Source of the DNA: Glycomyces fuscus
GTDB taxonomy: Bacteria > Actinomycetota > Actinomycetes > Streptosporangiales > Streptosporangiaceae
Assembly (NCBI GenBank): GCA_002529455.1
Contig: NYMS01000042.1
Location: 1 to 37,585, forward strand
Direction: 5' to 3'
DNA: 37,585 nucleotides
In this document: piece by piece, positions 25,863 to 33,973 of the stretch
Layout: every line of letters begins with the position of its first letter
Position numbering within the stretch: the first letter of the stretch is position 1
Notes under the pieces: model-generated
Told to the model about the DNA's origin: nothing
What the model saw: only the letters and a program-made list of their open reading frames with translations
The model's database searches: none
Made by a program: the position numbers and the translations under genes

Positions 25863-27618
25863 GCACCCCGACCACGGCCCGCGTCCCGGCGGACCGCACC
25901 CACGCGACGCGGGACCGGTCGGCCCGGGCTCGGAACCGGGTCCGGGCCCGCGTCCGGGAACAGGACGGGCACCGGGAAGCGGGTCGGGGACGGGAGCGGG
26001 GCCGGGCCCGCGCCCCGGGTTCGCTCCGCTGCGCCCGGACGACCCCGAGACCCTGGGCGGGTTCCGCATCGTCGGCAGGGTCGGCACCGGTGGCATGGGC
26101 ACCGTGTACGCGGGGCTGCGTCCCGGCGGACGCGCACGCAACGGCTACACGGCCGTCAAGGTCATCCGGGAGGAGCACACCGAGGATCCGGACTTCCATG
26201 CCCGGTTCACCCGCGAGATCCGCCTCCTCAGCCGGGTCCGCAGCCGGTCGGTCCCGGCGTTCCTGGGCTCCGGCCAGGACCCGCACGGGCCGTGGCTGGC
26301 CACCGAGTTCGTGCCCGGGTTGTCGTTGTCCGCGCACGTCAGACAGCACGGGCCACTCCCGCCCCACCTTCTCCTGGGGCTGGCCGCCGGGGTCGCCGAG
26401 GCCCTGCACGCCGTGCACGCGGCCGGGATCGTGCACCGCGACCTCAAACCCGGCAACGTCATGCTCGCCCCCGAGGGCCCCAAGGTGCTGGACTTCGGCA
26501 TCGCCCGCGCCGTCGACGAAACCGCGCTGACCCACACCGGCGGTGTGGTGGGCACCCCCGGGTGGATCGCCCCGGAGGTACTGCGCGGGGCACCGGCCGC
26601 GCCGCCCGCCGACCTGTTCGCCTGGGGCGCCCTGGTGGCCTACGCCGCCACCGGCCGCGCGCCCTTCGGTTCGGGTTCCACGGACTCCCCCGTCCACCGG
26701 GTGCCCGACCAGCCGCCGGACCTGGCCGGAGTGCCCGGACCGCTGCTGCCGCTGGTGGCCGCCGCGCTGGACCCCGATCCGCACCGGCGCCCCACGGCGG
26801 CCCGGGCCGCCTACGCCCTGCTCGCCCTGGAACGGGGGCGGGGGCAGGACGTCCCGCCGGACGGGTCGGGGCTGTCGGACGCGGTGGGGGCCCTCCTGGA
26901 CCGGGAGTGGCGGGGGGTGCGCGCCGTGCGGCCGCCCGCTCCGCCTCGCCGGACGCCCAGGGCCCTGGCGGTGGCCGGCGCCGCCGTCCTGCTGCTGGGA
27001 GCGGTGGGCGGCGGGTTCCTGGCGGCCCGGGTGCTCTCACCAGACGGCGATGAGAGCGGGGGGACGGGAGAGGGCGCGGCCGCGGAGGGGACGGAAGAGG
27101 ATCCAGGGACGGGAGGGTCCCAGGAGGAAGGGGCTTCGGGAGAGGAGGGCACGGAGGAACCCGGCGCGGAGTGGGTGATGCCGGAGCCGACGCCCCTCGA
27201 CACCAACGCCGAGTGGCTGGCGGAGGTGATCACCTCGTCGAACGGCATGCCGACCTTCCAGGCCACCCCCGACTCCTACGAGACGCTCTTCCACCTCTCC
27301 GTGAGCTCCGTGGAGGAGGTCCCCGAGGGGGTGCGCTTCACCGTGCTCGTCGAGAACCTGGTCGAGGGCCACGGCGTCCCCGTGGCCGAGCTGTTCACGG
27401 TGCCCACTCCCGGGGGCCCGATCGGGCCGGAGGAGGTCCCCGGCCCGGTCTCGGCCGGCGACGAGCTCGTCCTCACCTTCCCGGGTGCTCCCGAGCGGGG
27501 CCCGCTCACCTTCGGCGACCCCGGCTTCGCGCCGGGCGTCTCCGGGATACCGCCGGTCAGCCAGTGCTACGACGCCGCGGCCGGAAGCGCGTCCGTGGAC
27601 TACGAGTCCTGTCCCTGA
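25855..27618 (+). CDS. Transmembrane serine/threonine protein kinase 2
   Basis: The protein has 587 residues from a GTG lying inside the end of kinase 1, with GGAGGAG upstream. A disordered Gly/Pro/Arg N-terminus (1-55) precedes the kinase domain (about 68-325): GRVGTGGMGTVY, ATP lysine Lys102, HRDLKPGN 194-201, DFG 213-215. One membrane helix spans about 369-392, followed by an acidic Glu/Gly-rich spacer and an extracellular domain of about 150 residues with two cysteines near the end (SQCYDAA, YESCP). The kinase half is closely similar to kinase 1, even sharing the phrase AAGIVHRDLKPGNV, while the outer domain is unrelated at sight. This fits tandem duplication with sensor divergence. Confidence 0.92.
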   Translation: MSEHPDHGPRPGGPHPRDAGPVGPGSEPGPGPRPGTGRAPGSGSGTGAGPGPRPGFAPLRPDDPETLGGFRIVGRVGTGGMGTVYAGLRPGGRARNGYTAVKVIREEHTEDPDFHARFTREIRLLSRVRSRSVPAFLGSGQDPHGPWLATEFVPGLSLSAHVRQHGPLPPHLLLGLAAGVAEALHAVHAAGIVHRDLKPGNVMLAPEGPKVLDFGIARAVDETALTHTGGVVGTPGWIAPEVLRGAPAAPPADLFAWGALVAYAATGRAPFGSGSTDSPVHRVPDQPPDLAGVPGPLLPLVAAALDPDPHRRPTAARAAYALLALERGRGQDVPPDGSGLSDAVGALLDREWRGVRAVRPPAPPRRTPRALAVAGAAVLLLGAVGGGFLAARVLSPDGDESGGTGEGAAAEGTEEDPGTGGSQEEGASGEEGTEEPGAEWVMPEPTPLDTNAEWLAEVITSSNGMPTFQATPDSYETLFHLSVSSVEEVPEGVRFTVLVENLVEGHGVPVAELFTVPTPGGPIGPEEVPGPVSAGDELVLTFPGAPERGPLTFGDPGFAPGVSGIPPVSQCYDAAAGSASVDYESCP

Positions 27619-27673
27619 GGCCCCGGGGGGGGCGGCCGTTTCCCGGCCCCGGCCCCGGAGGCTGCGGGGCGTC

Positions 27674-27702
27674 CGCGCAGGGTGCCCGCCCCGCCCTGCG
27701 CG
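27674..27702 (+). terminator. Hairpin terminator after the kinase pair
   Basis: CGCGCAGGG (27674-27682) pairs perfectly with CCCTGCGCG (27694-27702), with an 11-base loop. It lies 55 bp after the kinase 2 stop. Confidence 0.55.
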
Positions 27703-27783
27703 CAAGGCATGGAGCGCCGCGCGGCCGCGCGGACCGCGGGACGGCGACGTCTTGCGCGTCGGGCAGCGCCCGTGGCCATTGTC

Positions 27784-27833
27784 TTGCGTAAAACGCAAAT
27801 CATCATGCTCAGCACGCATGACCGTCCTACTGT
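27784..27833 (+). promoter_or_regulatory. Palindrome and possible leaderless promoter of the methyltransferase
   Basis: TTGCGT-AAA-ACGCAA (27784-27798) is a perfect inverted repeat in an otherwise unusually AT-rich patch. TACTGT at 27828-27833 fits a -10 box whose start point would fall on the ATG at 27840. The palindrome would lie at or upstream of the -35 region. No adjacent regulator gene is an obvious partner. Confidence 0.5.
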
Positions 27834-27839
27834 GGAGGC

Positions 27840-28712
27840 ATGAACCAGACACACCCGCACGCCCCCCGCCACGGCACCCCGCACGAACACCACCGGGAGC
27901 ACGACACCGACGTCCAGGCGGAGATCCTCGACCTGGACGCCGAGGTCCTCGCCGAGCACACCGCCTCCATCACCGCATGGCTGCCGCTGGGGAGGGGCCC
28001 GCGTCAGATCGTGGACCTGGGCTGCGGCACGGGCGCGGGCACCTTCGCCCTCCTCGACCGCTTCCCCGACGCGCGCGTCACGGCCGTCGACACATCCACC
28101 GGACACCTCCAGCGGCTGCGCGCCAAGGCCTGCGCACGTGGCGTGGAGGAGCGCGTGCGCGCCGTGCAGGCCGACCTCGACGACCCCGACTGGCCCGACC
28201 TCGGCTCACCGGACCTGGTGTGGGCCTCGGCCTCGATGCACCACATGGCCCACCCCGACCGGGCACTGCGCAACGTCCGCGACGCGCTCGCCCCCGGCGG
28301 CCTGTTCGCCGTCGTCGAGCTGTCCGGCTTCCCCCGCTTCCTGCCCGAGAGCGCCCCCGAGGAGCGGCCCGGCCTGGAAGAGCGCTGCCATGCCGCGGCC
28401 GACCGCTTCCACGCCGAGCGCATGCCCCACCGCGGCGCCGACTGGGGCACGATGCTGACCGCCGCCGGCTTCACCGTCGAGGGTGAACGCACCATCACCG
28501 TGAACGTCGAGGGCTCGCGCAGCGAGGCGATCGGCCGCTACGCGCTCGGCGGACTGCGGCGCATCCGCACCGCCGTCGCCGGGGAGCTCTCCCCCGAGGA
28601 CCTCACCGCGCTCGACCGGCTCCTGGACGCCGACAGCCCGCACGGCATCCTGCGCCGCGACGACCTGGCCGTGCGCACAGAACGCACCGTGTGGGCCGCC
28701 CGCCGCACCTGA
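27840..28712 (+). CDS. Class I SAM-dependent methyltransferase
   Basis: The protein has 290 residues. The SAM-binding motif I is VDLGCGTGAGTFALL (about 58-72). The acidic residue after strand 2 is in VTAVDTS, and motifs LVWASASMHHMAHPDRALRNVRDALAPGGLFAVVEL follow, typical of the Methyltransf_11/25 type. The acceptor substrate is unknown. The N-terminal 21 residues contain seven histidines (HPHAPRHGTPHEHHREH), which could bind metal or be an unstructured tail. GGAGG lies only one base before the ATG, too close for normal use, so leaderless translation is plausible. The gene stands alone, with the next gene convergent. Confidence 0.9.
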   Translation: MNQTHPHAPRHGTPHEHHREHDTDVQAEILDLDAEVLAEHTASITAWLPLGRGPRQIVDLGCGTGAGTFALLDRFPDARVTAVDTSTGHLQRLRAKACARGVEERVRAVQADLDDPDWPDLGSPDLVWASASMHHMAHPDRALRNVRDALAPGGLFAVVELSGFPRFLPESAPEERPGLEERCHAAADRFHAERMPHRGADWGTMLTAAGFTVEGERTITVNVEGSRSEAIGRYALGGLRRIRTAVAGELSPEDLTALDRLLDADSPHGILRRDDLAVRTERTVWAARRT

Positions 28713-28736
28713 CGCCGGCCCGAGGGCCCCGAGCCG

Positions 28737-28753
28737 CCCGCCCCTGAGGCGGG
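28737..28753. terminator. Hairpin between convergent methyltransferase and LacI genes
   Basis: CCCGCC (28737-28742) pairs with GGCGGG (28748-28753) around a 5-base loop, 25 bp after the methyltransferase stop. It could act on either strand. Confidence 0.45.
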
Positions 28754-28903
28754 ACCGAGGGACGACGTATCCGACCTGCTCCGGTCACCTCACCGCCGCG
28801 TGCGCAGGGTTTCCGCATGTCCTCGGGGCGGTGTCCGTACCGGTCCGTCCGTGGGGCGGGGTCCACGCGGGGTCCGCGTCGACGGGAGGGGCGGGCGGAG
28901 GCC

Positions 28904-29914
28904 TCACGCCAGGACCGCGACCGACCCCCGCTCCACCAGGCGCACGGGCAGCCGAACGGCGGCGCCGGGGCCCTCCACGAGCAGGTCCATGATCCGCTCC
29001 CCCAGGGCCTCGCGCTCCACGGCGATCGTGGTCAGGCCCGGGTCCAGCAGGGCCGAGGTGGGCAGGTCGTCGTGGCCCACCACGCTGACGTCCCGGCCCA
29101 CGCGCAGGCCCAGGGAGCGGGCGGCGTCGTAGACGGCGGCGCTCAGGTGGTCGGAGTTGACGATCAGGGCGCGGTGCCCGGGGCGCGCCATCATCTCCGC
29201 GGACCTGCGGGCCACCGCGTCGTAGTCCAGGGGGCCGTAGGCCACCGAGCCGGCCACCCCGTGCTCGGCGCAGCGGCGCCGGAAGGCCTCCTCGCGCCCC
29301 CAGTCGGCGGCCAGGGCCTCGGGGGCCATCAGGAGCGTGGCCTCGCGGTGGCCCCGCTCCGCCAGGTGCGCCACGGCCTGGGCGACGGCCGCGTCGTCGT
29401 CGGGGCCGACCGTGGACAGGCGGCTCGCGGTCCCCTCCCGGCCGGGTTCGGGAGTGCAGTTGAAGGCCACCACCGGGACGTGGGCGTGACGGTCCATCCA
29501 CTCCAGGAGGCGGTCGCGCCGCCCGATGGGCGCGATGGCGATCCCCGCGACCGCCTCGGCGGCGAGCCTGCGCAGCGCGGCGCCCTCCCGCTCCTGGTCG
29601 TAGTCCGAGCTCATGATCAGCAGGAGCGCCCCCCTGCGGTGCGCGACGGTCTCCATCCCGCGCAGCACGTCCAGGAAGAAGGGGTTGCGCATGTTCCGGA
29701 TCACCACGCCGTAGGCGGAGCGCCGACCGGTGCGCAGCGCCTGGGCCCGGCCGTCGGCCTGGTAGTCCAGTTCGGCGGCGATCCGGCGGACCCGCTCCGC
29801 GGTCGCGGCGGCCACGCGGCCGGTGCCGTTGAGGGCGAAGCTGGCCTGGGCGACCGAGACGCCCGCCCCGGCCGCGACGTCCCGCAGGGTCGCGCGCTTG
29901 GTCGGTTCCGGCAT
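28904..29914 (-). CDS. LacI-family transcriptional regulator 2
   Basis: The protein has 336 residues. The HTH is ATLRDVAAGAGVSVAQASFALNGTGRVAAATAERV (residues 8-42), then the hinge (QADGRAQALRTGRRS) and the ligand-binding domain from YGVVIRNMRNPFFLD to the end. GGAGAG precedes the ATG. It diverges from the second ABC importer, whose upstream region holds a LacI-type palindrome. It is the likely controller of that operon. The effector is unknown. Confidence 0.93.
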   Translation of the reverse strand: MPEPTKRATLRDVAAGAGVSVAQASFALNGTGRVAAATAERVRRIAAELDYQADGRAQALRTGRRSAYGVVIRNMRNPFFLDVLRGMETVAHRRGALLLIMSSDYDQEREGAALRRLAAEAVAGIAIAPIGRRDRLLEWMDRHAHVPVVAFNCTPEPGREGTASRLSTVGPDDDAAVAQAVAHLAERGHREATLLMAPEALAADWGREEAFRRRCAEHGVAGSVAYGPLDYDAVARRSAEMMARPGHRALIVNSDHLSAAVYDAARSLGLRVGRDVSVVGHDDLPTSALLDPGLTTIAVEREALGERIMDLLVEGPGAAVRLPVRLVERGSVAVLA

Positions 29915-30034
29915 GGCTCTCCTCGGGGGACGGTGGCCGTGGACTCGAAAGGTACCGTGCGCCCGCCCCGACCGGGCACCGGCGGGTCCGGTGGTACGGG
30001 ACTCTGTTCCACCAGCGTTCGGTCCACGGTCACC

Positions 30035-30078
30035 GTTTGCGAAACCTCAGGTCACTGCACTGATTAATCGTTTAATCA
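30035..30078. promoter_or_regulatory. LacI-type operators upstream of the second importer
   Basis: TGATTAATCGTTTAATCA (30061-30078) has perfect 7-bp arms around TCGT, with the central CG typical of LacI-family sites, 53 bp before the binding-protein start. A second, shorter inverted repeat GTTTGCGAAAC lies at 30035-30045. The AT-rich sequence stands out sharply from its surroundings. Confidence 0.72.
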
Positions 30079-30131
30079 CGCACTTCCGCACAGCGGTGCC
30101 CCACCGGCGCCGCACCGACCACGGAGCCCCC

Positions 30132-31178
30132 ATGACCCTCACCCGCGGCCGCGGCGCCCTGAGCGCCGCCGCGATCACCGCCGTCCTCGCCCTGACCGCC
30201 TGCGGCAACGCCGACCTGCCCGCGGCCTCGGCCACCGGCGACGGTGGCACCGTCATCACCTACAACTCCCCCGCCGAATGGGGCAACTACGGCGAGGTCC
30301 TGGCCGCCTTCACCGAGGAGACCGGGATCCAGGCCCCCAACGACCCGAAGAACTCCGGACAGGCCCTGGCCGCGCTCCAGGCGGAGAAGGGCGCGCCCGT
30401 CGCCGACGTCGCCTACACCGGCATCGCCTTCGCCGGACAGCTCGTGGAGGCCGGCGTCCTGCAGTCCTACGTGCCCGAGGGCGCGGAGGAGGTCCCCGAG
30501 GACCTGCGCGACCCCGACGGGAACTGGACGGCCGTCCACACCGGCACCATCGCCTTCATCGTCAACGAGGACCACCTGGACGGCGCGCCCGTGCCCAGCG
30601 GCTGGGAGGACCTCCTCGACCCCGCCTACGAGGGCAAGGTCGGCTACCTCGACCCCACCCAGGCGGCCGTGGGCTACTCCGCCGCGACGGCGGTCAACCA
30701 CGCGCTCGGCGGCGACCTGTCCGACTGGCGGCCGGGCCTGGACTACCTGGCCGAGCTCAAGGACAACGGCGCCTCCACCTCGGCCCAGACCGCCACCGCC
30801 AAGGTCGCCCAGGGCGAGATCCCCATCCTCATCGACACCGACTTCAACGGCTACAAGCTCCGGGACGAGGGCGCCAACGTCAGCGTCGTCATCCCCGAGG
30901 AGGGCTCGCTGCAGATCCCCTACATCGTCGGCCTGGTGGAGGGCGCCCCCAACGCCGAGAACGGCAGGGAACTGCTGGACTTCTACTTCTCCGAGCGGGG
31001 CCAGGGCCTCTTCGCCGACGGGTACATGCGCCCGGTGGTCGGCCAGATGCCCGAGGAGCTCGCCGACCAGGTCCTGCCCGAGGCCGACTACGAGCGCGCG
31101 ATCACCATCGACTACCTCGAGCAGGGCGAGCGGCAGCAGGAGTTCATCGGCCTGTACCAGAGCGAGGTCGGCTTCTAG
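30132..31178 (+). CDS. ABC transporter substrate-binding lipoprotein 2
   Basis: The protein has 348 residues. The signal peptide ends in the lipobox LTAC (Cys at about residue 23), so it is an exported lipoprotein. The mature domain (TVITYNSPAEWGNYGEVLAAFTEETGI...) is of the iron/thiamine/polyamine/aminoethylphosphonate binding type (extracellular solute-binding family 1-like). The ATG has GGAG five bases upstream. The longer open frame from 29823 crosses the operator and is rejected. Its final G is shared with the GTG start of the permease gene. The ligand is unknown. Confidence 0.92.
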   Translation: MTLTRGRGALSAAAITAVLALTACGNADLPAASATGDGGTVITYNSPAEWGNYGEVLAAFTEETGIQAPNDPKNSGQALAALQAEKGAPVADVAYTGIAFAGQLVEAGVLQSYVPEGAEEVPEDLRDPDGNWTAVHTGTIAFIVNEDHLDGAPVPSGWEDLLDPAYEGKVGYLDPTQAAVGYSAATAVNHALGGDLSDWRPGLDYLAELKDNGASTSAQTATAKVAQGEIPILIDTDFNGYKLRDEGANVSVVIPEEGSLQIPYIVGLVEGAPNAENGRELLDFYFSERGQGLFADGYMRPVVGQMPEELADQVLPEADYERAITIDYLEQGERQQEFIGLYQSEVGF

Positions 31179-32034
31179 TGCCCCCCGGTACCGCGCGCGT
31201 GCGCCGGGGCGCACCGCCCCCGTGGTCCGCCGCGCTCCCGGCCCTCACCCTGATCTGCCTGTTCAGCGCCTACCCGGTCGTGGTGCTGGTGGCCAACTCC
31301 CTCGGCCTGGGCCGGTCCCCGGCCGACGGGGGCCCACTCTGGAGCACTACGCCGACGCCCTGGCCTCGGCGGCCGTCCGCGAGTCCCTGGCCGCGTCGGC
31401 GCTGGTCGCCGGGGTGGCGGTCCTGGCCACGCTCGTGATCGCCGTCCCCGTCGTCCTGCACCAGGCGCGGCAGGACCGCGCCGGGGGCGGCGGGGCCTCC
31501 ACCGACGCCCTGCTCACCCTGCCGATCGCCCTGCCCGGCATCATCATCGGGTTCTTCGCGATCGTGCTCAACGGCAGGACCGGGCTGCTCGCGCCGCTGT
31601 GGGAGGGCTTCGCCGGACTCGCCTACACCCTGCCCGGCCTCCTCGTCGCCTACGTCTACTTCTCGCTGCCCCGCGTCCTGGGGCCGCTGCGCGCCGCCGC
31701 GGCCGGGCTGCCGCCCTCGCTCACCGAGAGCGCCCGCACCCTGGGCGCCTCCAGGGCCCGGGTACTGGTCACGGTCACCCTGCCCCTGCTGCTGCCCGCG
31801 CTCATCGAGACCGGGGGCACCGCGGCGGCGATCGCCCTGGGCGGGTACGGCACGGTCGCCACGCTCTCGGAGGGCGTCCGCCTGCTCCCGCTCAACGTCG
31901 CCAACGAACTGACCACCGGCTACCGGCTGGCCGCCTCCTCCACCCTGGCGGTGCTGCTGGCGGCCATGGCCGTGGCCGCGCTGGTCCTCGGCCGCGGCAT
32001 GGGGCGCCTGGTCGGGCGGGTGGTGGCCTCGTGA
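31178..32034 (+). pseudogene. ABC transporter permease, broken by a one-base frameshift
   Basis: The first about 50 residues (from GTG 31178: PPGTARVRRG... LICLFSAYPVVVLVANSLGLG) are in one frame. The rest (TLEHYADALASAAVRESL... to the stop at 32034) is in another. Adding one G to the five-G run at 31328-31332 would join them as ADGGPTLEHYADAL, giving one normal permease of 285 residues with about six membrane helices and an EAA loop (ESARTLGASRARVLVTVTLPLLLPA). All neighbours overlap as expected for an intact operon, so a sequencing or assembly error in a G-run is as likely as a real mutation. Confidence 0.85.
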
Positions 32035-32792
32035 ACCGCGTCGTCACCTGGGCCGTCTGCGCCTTCGTCCTCATCCCGATCCTGGCGACCATGGTGGTCG
32101 CCACCAGCGTCGACTTCTCCCAGGGGCCCTGGGGCGGAGGGGCCACCCTGGACTGGTTCGCCCACGCCTGGCCCCCGCTGGCACCCGTCATCGGCCGCAG
32201 CCTCGCCGTGGCGGCGCTGGTGGTGGTGCTCAACCTCGCCCTGGGCGGCCCGCTGGCCTGGTGGGTGGCCCGCCACCCCTCACCGCTGACCCGGCTGACG
32301 GGATACCTCGTCAACGTCCCCCTGGCGGTGCCGGGCATCGCGTTGAGCGTCGCCCTGGTGAGCGCCTACGCGGCGCTGCGCCCCAGCGGACTGCTGCTGC
32401 TCATGGGCCACGTGGTGTTCACGCTGCCCTTCACCCTGGCCGCCCTGGTACCCGCGCTGGCCGATGACGAACTGCGCCTCAACGAGGGGGTCGCCCGCAG
32501 TCTGGGGGCCGGCCCGGCCAGGGTCCTGGCCACGGTCACCGTCCCCGGCTGCCTCATCGCCCTCACCCAGGCGATGACGATGGTCTTCGCCCTCTCCTTC
32601 GGCGAGTTCAACATCTCCTTCTTCGTCAACCCGCCCGCCACGCCCACCGTGCCGTTCGCCCTGTTCGACTCCTACTCCACCCAGAGGCTCGAACCCGCGT
32701 CCGCGCAGTCGATCATCTTCATCGCCTTCGTCGCCCCGGTGCTGACGGCCATCGTGCTGGCCCGGAGGCACGCCCTGAGGAGCACTCCGTGA
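32031..32792 (+). CDS. ABC transporter permease 2 of the second importer
   Basis: The protein has 253 residues from a GTG that overlaps the previous stop (GTGA). About six membrane helices are visible, with the EAA loop in LNEGVARSLGAGPARVLATVTVP. It pairs with the frameshifted permease to form the channel. The stop overlaps the ATPase start by 4 bp. The open frame upstream of 32031 is shadow. Confidence 0.92.
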   Translation: MNRVVTWAVCAFVLIPILATMVVATSVDFSQGPWGGGATLDWFAHAWPPLAPVIGRSLAVAALVVVLNLALGGPLAWWVARHPSPLTRLTGYLVNVPLAVPGIALSVALVSAYAALRPSGLLLLMGHVVFTLPFTLAALVPALADDELRLNEGVARSLGAGPARVLATVTVPGCLIALTQAMTMVFALSFGEFNISFFVNPPATPTVPFALFDSYSTQRLEPASAQSIIFIAFVAPVLTAIVLARRHALRSTP

Positions 32793-33886
32793 CCGACCTC
32801 CGTGAACCCGGGGCGCGCACGCCCGCCTCCGCCACCCGCGCGCCCGGCCTCACCGTGTCCGACCTGACCATCCGCTACGGCGACACCGAGGCCGTCCGCG
32901 GGGTGTCCATGGAGGTGCTGCCCGACGAGACCGTGGCCGTCGTGGGCCCCTCCGGCTGCGGCAAGAGCAGCACCCTGCGCGCGGTGGCGGGGCTCACCCC
33001 GGTCGCCGGAGGAGGCATCGGCCTGGGCGGGCGCGACATCACGCACCTGGACCCGGCGCGCCGGGGCGTGGGCCTGGTCCCGCAGAACTACGCGGTGTTC
33101 CCGCACCTGAGCGTGGCGGGCAACATCGCCTACGGCCTGCGCGCCCGGCGGGTCCCGGCCGACCGCAGGCGCCTGCGGGTCGCCGAGATGCTGGAGCTGA
33201 CCCGGCTCACCGAGCTGGCGGGGCGGCGGCCCGACCAGCTCTCCGGCGGCCAGCGCCAGCGCGTGGCCCTGGCGCGGGCCCTGGCCGTCGAACCGGACGT
33301 CCTCCTCCTGGACGAGCCCCTGGCGGCCCTGGACCCGCAGTTGCGGGGCGGCCTGCGCAGGGAGCTGTCCGCCATGCTCTCCTCCTCGGGGTGCGCCACG
33401 CTGATCGTCACGCACGACCAGCGTGAGGCCCTCTCCCTGGGGTCGCGGATCGCCCTGATGCGCGAGGGGTCCCTGGTGCAGTTCGGGACGCCCCGGCAGC
33501 TCTGGGAGGACCCCGCCGACCCCTTCGTCGCGGACTTCCTGGCCAACGCGGTCCTGCTGGAGGCCGAGCGCTCCCAGGGCGAGGCCGCGGTGCTCGGCGG
33601 CCTGTGGAGGATCCCCCTGGCGGACCTGCGCACGGGGCCGACCGGACACGGCCGCACCCGCCTGCTCCTGCGCGACGACAGCCTCGCCGTCACCGACCGC
33701 GACGACGCCTCCGCCGTGACCGCGCAGGTCACGCACGCCGAGTTCGTCGGCGACGCCGTCCGCCTCACGGTCGACGCGCACGGCCGCGTGTTCGGCGTCC
33801 GGGTCCCGCCCGACGCCCGGATCGGCCGCTCCGTGTCGCTGGCGGTCGTCCCCGGCCGCGCCAGCCTGCTCGTCCCCACCCCCTGA
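32789..33886 (+). CDS. ABC transporter ATP-binding protein 2
   Basis: The protein has 365 residues from a GTG. Walker A is GPSGCGKS (53-60), signature LSGGQRQR (151-158), Walker B VLLLDEP (171-177), switch histidine H209. A TOBE-like domain occupies the C-terminal 100 residues. It is the energising subunit of the second importer and resembles the ATPase of the purine operon in layout. Confidence 0.95.
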   Translation: MTDLREPGARTPASATRAPGLTVSDLTIRYGDTEAVRGVSMEVLPDETVAVVGPSGCGKSSTLRAVAGLTPVAGGGIGLGGRDITHLDPARRGVGLVPQNYAVFPHLSVAGNIAYGLRARRVPADRRRLRVAEMLELTRLTELAGRRPDQLSGGQRQRVALARALAVEPDVLLLDEPLAALDPQLRGGLRRELSAMLSSSGCATLIVTHDQREALSLGSRIALMREGSLVQFGTPRQLWEDPADPFVADFLANAVLLEAERSQGEAAVLGGLWRIPLADLRTGPTGHGRTRLLLRDDSLAVTDRDDASAVTAQVTHAEFVGDAVRLTVDAHGRVFGVRVPPDARIGRSVSLAVVPGRASLLVPTP

Positions 33887-33893
33887 GCCCACC

Positions 33894-33957
33894 AGGCCAT
33901 CGGGCCACCGGGCCACGGGGCCACGGGGCCACGGGGCCACTGCACCACCGGACCACC
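33894..33957. repeat. 8-bp tandem repeat array between ATPase and MBL genes
   Basis: There are about eight copies of an 8-bp unit. Three are exactly GGGCCACG (33910-33933), flanked by one-base variants (GGGCCACC, GGGCCACT) and more diverged units (AGGCCATC, GCACCACC, GGACCACC). The array fills most of the 87-bp gap before the hydrolase ribosome site. Confidence 0.8.
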
Positions 33958-33973
33958 GCACGACGGAGGAACC

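Noticed and set aside
24093..26141. Antisense open frame of 682 residues across both kinases
   Set aside because: Its composition is Gly/Arg/Pro/Ala with no motifs. It is opposite clear kinase domains and reflects third-position G/C bias.
15921..27618. Functional link between the tyrosine phosphatase and the Ser/Thr kinases
   Set aside because: They are 8 kb apart with many unrelated genes and different orientations between. Nothing in the sequence ties them together.
31178..32034. Programmed frameshift in the permease gene
   Set aside because: A plain G-run without a visible stimulatory structure, in a gene class not known for recoding, makes a deletion or base-calling error more likely.
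33894..33957. CRISPR-like array
   Set aside because: The units are 8 bp with no spacers and no cas genes are near. It is a simple tandem repeat.
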